NCBI GenBank assembly: GCA_025349905.2 | Contig: MU624838.1 | Coordinates: 1-19,082, forward strand | Length of the DNA stretch: 19,082 nucleotides | Direction: 5' to 3' | Source of the DNA: Blastocladiella britannica | Taxonomy: Eukaryota > Blastocladiomycota > Blastocladiomycetes > Blastocladiales > Blastocladiaceae | Part shown: in pieces, positions 1 to 9,011 of the stretch | Layout: each line of letters opens with the position of its first letter | Numbering within the stretch: position 1 is the first letter of the stretch | Made by a program: the position numbers and the translations under genes | Notes under the pieces: model-generated | The model's input: only the letters and a program-made list of their open reading frames with translations | Database searches by the model: none | Told to the model about the DNA's origin: nothing

Positions 1-372
1 CAAAAAAAGTCCAAGTACCGGCATTGATTGCACCCAAGCGACCCGGAATGTCGGAATCTTTCCACCCGATTCGGAATGCCGTCAAAACTTGTCCAGGATC
101 CCCCCTGTTTATTTTTTCCCCTGAGACACAAACTCAGTTAAGCTCCATATTGAAACGGGAGTTCACATGTGTTCATGGGTGTGCCAAACTTCCCAAATTC
201 TCTCATTCCCAATTAATTTTTGCACTTTTCACTTTTTTTGGATTGGATTTCGACCACGGAAAACACTGCCTCCGCGGAAACAAAGACGCGTCGTTACGCT
301 GACCAGAATATTATTATTATTGGTCGATACTGGCCGAGCCCCGAATACTTGACAGATACAAGGAAAGAGAAC
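1..372. other. Upstream region of the phosphodiesterase gene; no gene seen
   Basis: This leading stretch holds no convincing gene. The reading frame of the downstream phosphodiesterase is open back to about position 220 but has no ATG before 373, so I treat this as promoter and 5' untranslated sequence. The hexamer CGGAAT occurs three times near the left end (44-49, 52-57, 72-77). An AT-rich segment at 301-325 is flanked by GACCA and TGGTC, a weak inverted repeat. No clear TATA box is evident. The window may cut a neighbouring gene here, but nothing recognisable is visible. Confidence 0.4.
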
Positions 373-3300
373 ATGCCGCACAACCAACCATCGGGGACTC
401 GTACCAACGGGCCGCCTTCGATGGCGCTACCCATACCGCCCGCATTGCAGTCGCCTGCGAGCTTGTATGCTGGACCGCACCCATTTGCGCCCGAATCTCT
501 GTTGCCTATGGCTCGGCGTGGGTCAATTGCAGGAGTTGCATCGCTTCGACGGCCGTCGTTTGCCAGCATTACACCGTCGCCCTTGTCTCGGACTCAATCC
601 CGCGATGGTTCAGTGACTGGCTCTGACTCTGACTTGACTGCCGAGGAGAACGGCCCACCGGGAGCCGATCCTGCTGTAGCAGGGGAAGCAGACTCTCGTT
701 TGGTCCCGCCTTCGCTTGCGATTGGAATGGCGGCGTCGGGCCAGCATGCGAAAGCGCACACGGCAACCATGGCCGATCGCGATACTAGGGGTCGCAGGAC
801 CTCAAAACCTGGATTGCAGCCGGCACCGCCGCCAACAACACCCTCCAATCATGCGCGGCCATATCCTCAACGCAAGTCCTCGCTTCCATCCACGCCCATG
901 TCTCCATTGTTGGGACCTGATCCAGTGGCACCGCCCATGCTGGCTGACCATCTCCATCGCCAGTCGCTCCATGGTCCAGCACACCGGCTACCCCCACTTT
1001 CGCCGACTTCACTTGCGGGAGTAGCAACCGAACCTTTTCTCCCGCCGCCTGCGCCGCCACCACTGTTGCCAGCGGCGGCGGCAGCAGCAGCAGCAAAGGG
1101 TTTACCCGCATCCACTCCTGGATTCTCGCCGCCGACCCAGCTGCAGCAACGGCACCAACAACTACAAGAACACCAACCGCTGGCATGGTCATCATCGTCA
1201 CCAGTGTCTCCACCACCACCGCCACCACAGCTCGGCGGGCTTCACCGTCCAGTTCTACTGTCCCATACCCACTCCTTGTGCTTGACGCCGGTCGAGTCGC
1301 CGACCGCCAGCCGCAACAGCAGTTACCATAGTGTCTCGAGCGCCGTGGGGCGGATTCCGGTGGACCCGATCCTGGCCGGCGTCACGTTATCGCCACCTTC
1401 CTCTCCTTCGCGACCGCGCCGGCAAGCCAGCCAAAGCGCGGGTGATGTAGCTAACAAGAGTTCCCGGTCGGGCGCAAACAAGACCAGCAGCGACACCATC
1501 AAATCCGGACACGGACTCGCAACGCGGCAAGAGCAACAGCAGCAACCGACATCCAAAAGGGGGCGATTCAATTGGCCGTGGAGCCGGTTTGTCCGCCAAC
1601 CGGCCGTCCACCCCGCCCATCTCGGCGCGTCGCATTCCGAAGCGGCCATCCCTCAGCTCATTGCACCCACGGAATATGATGTGAACGGCAACTCGCGCAC
1701 ACCCATCGTCATTGGACTCACAAAGAACAGTCCTGGTTCTGCCATCAGCGTCAACGCGAGCATGACGAGCTCGCTTTCCGACTCGGACGACACGGACGAG
1801 TCGTTGTCCCTTGGGATCCAGTCCCGCCAACCGCTCGGGTTTCCGTTCCAGTACCCGTCGACCCTCTCGATCACTTCTGGCGGCGGCATTCCCCAGCTCG
1901 GGTTTGGTGGCGGCGGAGGGTATTCGCTTGGGATGCATCCGCCGCCGCGCGTTCGGCATGGCACGTCGTCCAGCTCGGTGTTCAAAGCTACCGGTGGCGA
2001 CATTCAGGTCGTGCCGCTAGCGCCTCCGACCATCTCGGAATTCCGGTCGCGGACATCGTTGTTTGCGCCGCTCTCCGGTGGACCCAGCAGTTCGCCTACA
2101 CGCCGGCCCACGCAAATCTCGTTTGGGTTTCGGCCTCCGTCGATCATGTCCACCGGTAACGGCAACACGCTTGGCGGCGGTGGCGGATGGGGATCCGCGC
2201 GGCCGTCGTTCACGTCGCACTATACGGGCACGTCGTTTAGTGACTCGATGAACCCGCTCAGTCCCAAATACACTAGCCGGCTGACGCTGGCTAGCTCGAG
2301 CCGGCCGGCTGGGTTACGACCGACCAACAGTTTCCAAGTCGGTGGGCGAACACGTACGGCGTCAATGTACTTTGCTGGCGCTCGTAACGCGTCGTTGACG
2401 GGGTCTTTGGGGTTTGGACCCTCTCCGAGTGCGTACTTTCAATTTTCTTTGTTAAAATCCCTGCCTTTTTTCGTTTTCACATTGGCAAGTGGGAACGAAC
2501 TCAAGTTCCCAAATCGCTTATAATCTCCCTAAATTTTTGATATTTCATACTTTGAAAACATCCAGACCCTCTGCCGTGCAAATCGCGAGGTGTTGGAGCG
2601 CTTCCTCCTCGTTTATATTTTTGAGCTTCCTTTATTTTGCAGGTGTGCTTTTGGACCAGCATCCAACCATTTTTTCTTCTCGTATTTCGTTGTTTGTTTG
2701 TGATCGGCGACAAAATTTCACTCACGCTAAATTAATATTTGCACAGCGTCGTACAGCCCCGCATTAAGCGCCAGCCTTTACGACGTCAACTACACATTTG
2801 ATTTTTTCGGCAATCCGATTCCAATACCGAGCGACATGCAGCCCCAACGATCCCCAAACCAGGAAGTCTTGCGGCATGTCCCGCTCAATCTGATCCGCGG
2901 ATCCGTTATTGGGCAGCTTGTCTTGCACTACTTTGTATGTTTTGATGCATCATAAGCGACTGTACCACAAAAGTACTGACCGCTTAAAAAAATCAAAACA
3001 AAAAGATGTTTGTGGTGCTCATTCTGACCGCCAACTGGATGGGTCTGTCGGCCAACATCCGCAACTACAGCGTGTTTCTGTACCTGAATGCGGCCATGTA
3101 CACGATGCAAGTATTCCGCGTCCTTTATTTCCTGAACGAAAAGTCGATCGTGCCTTTCTATATCTCGCTCGTGCCCTTTGCGATCATGTGTGTGATTTCC
3201 CGCGAGGCCCATATGCTTGCCACAGCGCTGTGGTACGTGTCGTTCTTCATCATCTACCTGCAAACGGGCCGGCCCAACATGCAAAAACACCTGGTGGGTT

Positions 3301-5792
3301 ACTCGGTCGGGTTCATTACCGTGTACGTGGCGTGCGTGGCGTTCATGGCGTGGTTTTACCGGTCGGACTGCACCGACTTGGTCTGTGGGACGGCGCTCTC
3401 GGAACCGATCTCGTGGCCGCATGAGATCGTGTGGCTCATTGCTTGTGTGGTGGTGGTGTTTTGTTTCATGACATTGGAACGGTTCATCAAACGCAACGCG
3501 CTCACGCTGCTCGAGCGCGAGAGTTACGTGACCAACTTGATGCAGGCCAACGTGGAGTTGAAGCGCGAGCTGAAGCGGATGAAAATGGATAAGGGCGCCG
3601 ACTTGGACGCGCCGTTGACGCGCGTCATTCAGATCATGTATGTTTATTTGCCTTTTTTTGTGTGTATTTTCGCACATTGCATCTTTTACTCAAAACATCC
3701 AAAAATGTTTTCCGTAGCCGTGAAATCCGCGACTCGGGCGAAACCGACCACGACACGAACGCGTCGCTGGACATGGTGATCAAGGTGCTGACGTCCAACG
3801 ACCTGTTCAACGTGGACGTGCAAAAGAAGGCGCAGGACGCGGACGTGGCCGATTTCTTGAACTCGCTGATGCAAAAGGGCGGGGGTGCCATTGCCGATGC
3901 GGGGCAGCAGCAGCGCGGATCGGTCTCAGCTCGGTCCAACAATGTTCCTGGATCGGTCACGGCCATGAACAATGCGGCATCGTTAGGGAACGCCGCTGCA
4001 AGTAAAGTGCGGGCGTTGTCTGGAGCGGCCGGGTACCAGTCGACTGCCACCACGGCGGCAGCAGGAGGTGTTGGAACTGCTGGAGAGTCGGGAGGCACGA
4101 CGGCGGCAGGTCTGGGTAGTGGTGGCGCTGGAAGCGATGCGATCCGCGCTCAAGCGTCGACGACCGCGCCTTTCACATTTGATGATTGCGCTGGGAAACG
4201 CGATAGTATCGAGACGTTGGTGCCCAAGGAAATTACACATCTCTCTCCCGACCGGATTGCCGGGATCGAGAGTTGCCTCGAGTTCCTTGAAACCGCGGAT
4301 TTCGATGTGATTCAGTTGAATGAGCTGACCCATGGCCGTGCGTTGCGTATTCCCATTTATCAGATTTACGATATACTGACCGTTTAATTTTTTTTGCAGA
4401 TCCGGTCTACTTTACGGGCATGCGGATCTTTGAGCGGCACAAGCTCGGGGCCGCATTCGACATTGATCCGCGCGTGATGCAAAACTTTTTGCTAGCGGTC
4501 GAGTCGGGGTACATTGGCGCCAATCCGTACCACAATGCCATGCACGCGGCGGACGTGACGGCGTCCATGAACTACTACTTGACCCGCGACCGCCTGTACG
4601 GCCGAGTGCCTCCCGACGAGATGTTTGCCGCGCTGGTGGCGGCCTTGATCCATGACTTGTGTACGTATCGACTCACTTTATAAGAAGGAGTGTGACCTCA
4701 CGTACCATATAAAACAACAGCCCACCCAGGAGTCAATAACCCGTTCCTGATCAAGACAGGCGACCGACTTGCCATGCAGTACAATGACCAAGCGGTGCTG
4801 GAGCACTACCACTGTGCGATGGCGTTTGCGATCATGCGGTCGTCGCCGTCGTTCAACATCATGTGCACGCTGACCAACGAGCAGAGTAAAGCGGTGCGCG
4901 ACATTGTGGTGTCGCTGGTGCTGGCGACCGATATGGCCATGCACTTTGAGTTCATCACCAAGTTCAAAAACCGCATCGAGGCGTTCTTACCCACGGCCGC
5001 GGGTGGTCCAGTTGCCGCACCGAACGGTGCTACACCACCACCACCGGCAGCACCTGCCGCCACTGGGGCGGCTGCTGGTACCAATCCGCACGGATCGCAA
5101 GCGACCGTCCCTGCGGCTGTTGCTGCCACTACCGCCGCCGCCGCTCCCTCTCCTGTCCAGGGCAACGTGTTGTTTGGGTTCGACATGGACAAGCGCGCCG
5201 ACCGCAAGTTTGTGTTGCAGGTGGCCATGAAGTGCGCCGACGTGAACAACCCGTCCAAGCCGTTGACGCTGTGCACGCAGTGGACCGCGTTCATCATGGA
5301 GGAGTTTTTCCGGCAGGGCGACGAGGAGCGGCGCCGCGGGATGGAGATTTCGATGCTTATGGACCGGTACAATACGGATATTCCAAAGTGCCAAGTGGTC
5401 CGCATAATTTTTTTTTTTTTTTTTTTGGAGCTCATTGCAATGGACTCACACGCCATGACAATCCAGGGATTCATTGATTTCGTTGTCGGCCCACTGTTTG
5501 ATGTCTGGGGCAAGTTTATGGAGGACGATATTAAGCCGCTGACGACCAATATTGCCAGCAATAAGCGTACGATTTTGACTTTGCATTTTGCTTGTAGGAA
5601 TGAAGATACTCACCACAAAACATATGAACCACAGAATACTGGAAACAAAAAATGCTTGAAACGGTCCCGGCACTTCCACCGCCGGCGCCAGCACCCGTTG
5701 CTGCTCCGGCAGCAGCTGCATTGGACGCGTCCTTGGACGGTCAGCTAACTGATCCCCTTTCATCAGCAAGTTCTGAAGCGGCGGATCCCTGA
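373..5792 (+). CDS. Membrane-anchored class I 3',5'-cyclic nucleotide phosphodiesterase (six-TM + coiled coil + PDE), 8 exons
   Basis: Predicted enzyme that hydrolyses cAMP and/or cGMP at a membrane. Proposed exons: 373-2428, 2747-2934, 3006-3637, 3718-4346, 4400-4660, 4721-5397, 5467-5566, 5635-5792, giving 1,566 residues with matching phases. Residues 1-735 are disordered and rich in Pro, Ser, Ala and Gly. About six hydrophobic helices follow (roughly 736-760, 769-791, 796-813, 817-834, 844-867, 888-906), then a charged coiled coil (910-945) and a Gly/Ala linker. The catalytic domain spans about 1140-1530. It has YHNAMHAADV (catalytic His1213, metal His1217), HDLSHPG (His1253, Asp1254) and CADVNNP (Asp1429), followed by the purine-binding Gln1480 and clamp Phe1483 in CQVGF. 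All metal ligands are present, so it should be active. The domain carries an Ala/Pro-rich insert at about 1345-1402. Substrate preference cannot be read from sequence. The start is the first in-frame ATG. The final exons are supported by the family motif NKQYW across the last junction. Confidence 0.92.
2429..2746 (+). other. Long first intron of the phosphodiesterase gene
   Basis: At 318 nt this intron is about three to six times longer than the other introns in the window. The donor is GTGCGT and the acceptor is TTTGCACAG. Joining position 2428 to 2747 restores one open frame leading into the first membrane segment. It is AT-rich but has a GC-richer centre with internal AG and GT sites (near 2571, 2591 and 2641), so a small cassette exon cannot be excluded. 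Confidence 0.7.
5398..5466 (+). other. 69-nt frame-preserving intron inside the PDE substrate pocket
   Basis: The segment has a run of 18 T residues and ends in CAATCCAG. Removing it with the donor GTCCGC joins CQV directly to GFIDF, the conserved family sequence around the purine-selective glutamine. Its length is a multiple of three and it contains no in-frame stop, so a retained copy would still be translated, adding 23 residues. The donor is non-optimal. An alternative GT three bases upstream would lose the valine. Confidence 0.75.
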
Positions 5793-5928
5793 TCCATTCT
5801 CCTCCGTCTCCTGCTCCCAAATATTCCTCGGCATATAGTAATAAAATATAGAGGCAAACAATTTTTACAAAAACAATACTTTTTTTTACTATTCCACCTT
5901 TCACATTCTCTCCGATACTAAAAGGCAG
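5793..5928. terminator. Convergent 3' spacer between the PDE gene and TIM50, with AATAAA
   Basis: This is a 136-bp AT-rich spacer between two stop codons facing each other. On the + strand a canonical AATAAA polyadenylation signal lies at 5840-5845, 48 nt after the phosphodiesterase stop. No equally clear signal is seen for TIM50 on the - strand. Confidence 0.6.
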
Positions 5929-7425
5929 TTAGATCGCAGACCGCTGCTGATCCAATGCCGCGGCGTCCATAGCCGCCTGCAGCTTCATCTGCTGCTGGCG
6001 CTGGAAATCCGGGTCCATGCTCTCCATGATCACCTTGAGCAACGTGGTCTTTTGAGACCGCGCCGCCGTAAACTTGCGCTCGGCCTCCTCCTGCGCGACC
6101 CGTGACCGCTCCACCTCGGCCTTGAGCAGCGCCGCCTCATCCTCAAACTGCTTCTGCATGACCTGCGCGTGGCGGTGCATGTCCACCTGCTGCTGCTGCT
6201 GGTGCTGCAGGGCCATGCGCGACGACGCTCCGCCCAGAAGCGCGCGCAGACCAGTCCCCGCAGATGCGCCATCCCCGCCTTGGTTGTGGTGAGGCTTGGC
6301 GGCCTCCTCGTCGGCGCGCCGCATTTCGTCGGCCAGTCGGCGACGGTACTCGGCCTGGCGGTCGGCGAACCGCACGGGCACGTCGGACCCGGCGTACATC
6401 TTGAGCACCGGCCGCACGTCCGGGGTGTTGGACAGCGCCAGCATTTCCAGGAACGGGATGTAAGCCTTGATCGAGCGGACGTTAGCGCTGCCGTCCCACT
6501 TCTCGACGGTGAGCGCGTTCTCGGGCTGCATAGAGGTCGCGTGTGTGTCCCAGTCCATGACAATGACCTTAGCCGGGTCGCGGTTCAAGTGCGTAATGTC
6601 CTTGATGTGGTGCCCATCCTTGTACGTGGTGGCGCCCTTGTACAGCCGGTACGAAATCGCCTGGTACGCGTCGATCTGGTCAATCACGGGCTGCGCGGTG
6701 GCTCCGGGCGACCGCGTGAACACCACAATCTCGTAGTACCGCGACAAATACCCGAGGAAGTAGTCCAAGTCCGGGCGTTTGGCAATCCGCCACCCGTGCT
6801 GCGCGTCCCACGACGTGTGAATCATGGTGTCGTTCAAGTTGATCACCAGCGTGTACGGCCGCTGGTAGATGGCCGGAAGCGGGTCGGGGAGCAACTTGTC
6901 GTAGACCGGCGCGCTGAGGCTCGTGAACGCCTTTTTGGTACGGGTAGTCGCGCGCGACACAAATGCGCCAGGGGACATCGACCCGTTGTCGGCAATATCA
7001 TCGTCCGGGCGGCCCAGCATCCACGCGGTGCCCGCAAACACCGACGCAAAGAACCCGGCCACCGCCGCGGTCTGCAGGCGCGACAGGCCGCCGTCATTGG
7101 CGCTGGCGGGCCGGCGCGGACGACTACGTTGTTGTTGCTGTTGTTGCCCGTCAGACCCTTCCTCTGGTTGAGGGGGGCCAGTGACGGGACGGCCATCAAT
7201 GTCGCGCGCCTGGCTCGCGGGAACCTGAATCGGGTCGATGCGGCCCAGAAGCGCGCGTGCCACGTCGTCCGAAAGGCCCATTGGCGGTTTGTTGTTGTCG
7301 GCGGCCATTCGCACGGCGGGAGTCGATGACAGGGAGCGCGCAGCGGCGGCGGCGGCGGCGGGCGACACGTTGGCCTTGACAGCGGGCGCGGCCCGGGCAA
7401 GTACGAGAGCGGCGGGACGCATCAT
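5929..7425 (-). CDS. TIM50: Mitochondrial import inner membrane translocase subunit TIM50
   Basis: Intronless gene for a 498-residue TIM23-complex receptor that hands presequence proteins from the TOM complex to the inner-membrane channel. The N-terminus is rich in Arg, Ala and Ser with few acids, as in a mitochondrial targeting sequence. One membrane helix lies at about 117-137, preceded by a Gln-rich, basic matrix-side segment. The FCP1/NIF-like (HAD-fold) domain starts near 190 and shows GWRIAKRPDLDYFLGYLS, YYEIVVFTRS, YKDGHHIKDITHLNRDP and QPENAL, all typical of Tim50. The phosphatase motif DxDxT is degenerate (NLNDT at 196-200), so catalysis is not expected, as is normal for this family. 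A predicted coiled coil at about 400-470 extends the C-terminus. Two consecutive ATGs open the frame and I chose the first. It lies 60 bp downstream of RPC25 on the same strand. Confidence 0.95.
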   Translation of the reverse strand: MMRPAALVLARAAPAVKANVSPAAAAAAARSLSSTPAVRMAADNNKPPMGLSDDVARALLGRIDPIQVPASQARDIDGRPVTGPPQPEEGSDGQQQQQQRSRPRRPASANDGGLSRLQTAAVAGFFASVFAGTAWMLGRPDDDIADNGSMSPGAFVSRATTRTKKAFTSLSAPVYDKLLPDPLPAIYQRPYTLVINLNDTMIHTSWDAQHGWRIAKRPDLDYFLGYLSRYYEIVVFTRSPGATAQPVIDQIDAYQAISYRLYKGATTYKDGHHIKDITHLNRDPAKVIVMDWDTHATSMQPENALTVEKWDGSANVRSIKAYIPFLEMLALSNTPDVRPVLKMYAGSDVPVRFADRQAEYRRRLADEMRRADEEAAKPHHNQGGDGASAGTGLRALLGGASSRMALQHQQQQQVDMHRHAQVMQKQFEDEAALLKAEVERSRVAQEEAERKFTAARSQKTTLLKVIMESMDPDFQRQQQMKLQAAMDAAALDQQRSAI

Positions 7426-7485
7426 TTTTCCAGCGTGATAAGGTTGGTGTTGTTGATAGTACGCGTGTCGAAGGAGAGAAATGAT

Positions 7486-8341
7486 TCAATTTATCGCCTC
7501 CCACCACGACGCCGGCCCGAGTCCAGGGGCACTGAAATCGCCCACCACTTTGAATGGCACCTGGTCCGGGAACACTACTGGGGATGCCTCTGTTGCAGCC
7601 GTATCAACCTCTGCTGCTTCCGTCACCTGCTGTCGCTGCACTGCTCCCGTCCCCGCATCGCGCTTGGCTGCATCGGGCCGGATCTCCTTGAACTCGATCG
7701 ACTGCACCTGCACGCGGACCTTTTCGTCCACGTCAAAGAACAGCTCGGCGTTCTCTGTCTGCCACACCCATACGTTGTCGGTTTCGTCGCTGCAATTCCA
7801 TTTTAACCTGTGAGTTCCATTTTACTGCAATAAGGTGAAGAAACACATACAATCGCCTCGGAGACGGCAGCAACGATGGCGGCACGAAAATATCGTCGAA
7901 AAAGTTGGTCGAGACTGTTGTGTTTTTTTTTACGCGTCAATCTCCAGTATAAAGTCTCGTAGAAAAAAAAAAAACGAAGGGTGTACCCCGAATGCCATCG
8001 CGCGAGCTGGCAATGATCGTTCCGAAAAACACCTCGCTCGGGAACGGCCGAAACACGACCATGGTGAACTTGACTGTTGTCCAGTTTGGTCAATAACACA
8101 AAAGGACGACAGGGAATAAAATCAAGAAAACACCTTTGTAGTAGGCAGACCCCTCGGTGTGCTGCACGATTCCTTGCTCGACGTGCAATAAGTCGCGCAT
8201 GCAGATGCACAGGCCCACGTTGTGGAAGACGCGTCCGCCGTACTTGATGTTGACCTCGTCCTCGATGGCCAGTTCCCGCGGCTTGCGCAGATCCGCGGGC
8301 ATCACGCGCACCGTGTCTGCGAATTCGGCCAGCACGAACAT
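7486..8341 (-). CDS. RPC25: DNA-directed RNA polymerase III subunit RPC25 (RPC8 / POLR3H)
   Basis: Rpb7-family stalk subunit of RNA polymerase III, acting in the nucleus in initiation at tRNA and 5S genes. Proposed exons on the minus strand are 8341-8134, 8073-7987, 7914-7851 and 7789-7486, giving 220 residues, close to the roughly 210 of the yeast protein. It opens with MFVLAEFADTVRVMPADL, followed by the typical NVGLCICMRDLL of the Rpb7 N-terminal domain. The S1/OB part carries MVVFRPFPSEV and FFDDIFVP and, after the last intron, DETDNVWVW. The end, GLGPASWWEAIN, matches the conserved GLG..SWWE tail. The acceptor at 7789 was chosen over two upstream AGs because it yields the family sequence RRFDETDNVWVW. 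Introns are 60, 72 and 61 nt and carry long A or T runs. The gene is transcribed divergently from SMD3. Confidence 0.95.
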
Positions 8342-8428
8342 TAAATGTATTTGGTCAACTGTAAAGAGTTGACCAGTGGTATTCGCTCTTCACTGTGCTC
8401 ACATTTATTAACCCAGTAATATTCCATT
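8342..8428. promoter_or_regulatory. 87-bp bidirectional promoter between RPC25 and SMD3 with a perfect inverted repeat
   Basis: The start codons of two divergent housekeeping genes are separated by only 87 bp, so their promoters must overlap. The segment contains a perfect inverted repeat with arms TGGTCAACT (8352-8360) and AGTTGACCA (8367-8375) around a 6-nt spacer. It could bind a dimeric transcription factor or form a hairpin in the 5' leader of RPC25. No TATA box is obvious. Confidence 0.6.
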
Positions 8429-8912
8429 ATGTCAATTGGCGTCCCCGTCAAGCTCCTGCACGAGGCCATTGGCCACATCATCACCGTCGAGCTCAAGACC
8501 GGTGACACGTACCGTGGCAAGCTGTTTGAGGGTATTATCTTCTTGACTTTTATTGGATGATGATGACCCTTTCTTGAAATGACTGACCGTTACCGTATAA
8601 CATACAGCCGAGGACAACATGAACATCCAGCTCAAGGACGTGACCGTGACCCGTCGCGACGGCGCAGTCGCTCAGTTGGAACACATTTTCGTGCGCGGAT
8701 CGCACTGCCGGTGGTTCATTGTGCCCGACATGCTCAAGAACGCGCCCATGTTCAAGAAGATTGGCCAGCGCATGGCTGGCGTGGGCATTCAGCGCGGAAA
8801 GGCCACGGTTGCACGAGCGCAAGGTACATGCCACTTTTTGTTGCTACTCTCATTTGTTATTAACCTCTTCCATTTACCAGCAAACCGCGGTCGTGGCATG
8901 GTCCGGAGGTAG
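8429..8912 (+). CDS. SMD3: Small nuclear ribonucleoprotein Sm D3
   Basis: Core Sm-ring protein of the U1, U2, U4 and U5 spliceosomal snRNPs. Exons 8429-8531, 8608-8823 and 8881-8912 give 116 residues. The start [16 protein letters not shown] and the Sm1 motif, running across the first junction as KLFEAEDNMN, are almost diagnostic for D3. Sm2 is present as HIFVRGS, followed by the D3-specific [12 protein letters not shown]. The C-terminus is a short RG tail (NRGRGMVRR), shorter than the RG-rich tail of animal D3 but still suited to arginine methylation and SMN/Gemin-type assembly. Both introns are phase 1 and about 57-76 nt long. The first interrupts the codon for the Ala of EAED. The short last exon is chosen because it restores the RG tail and a stop. 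Confidence 0.96.
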
Positions 8913-9011
8913 TTGTGCAGTGCAGTGGATTGGTTGAAATGAATTAAAAAAAAGTGCTCCTTCCTTTTTGTCAAACTTGATCGATCGACTGCATCAAAAA
9001 AATTTAAGAAA

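Noticed and set aside
24..302. 92-codon open frame at the left edge
   Set aside because: No family features and AT-rich composition; it ends inside the probable 5' leader of the phosphodiesterase gene.
736..910. TM module of the PDE as a microbial rhodopsin
   Set aside because: Only about six helices, no lysine in the last helix for retinal attachment, and no opsin signature residues seen.
6169..7329. 386-codon + strand open frame
   Set aside because: It lies fully antisense to TIM50. It is a by-product of GC-rich codon usage, with composition unlike a real protein and no recognisable motif.
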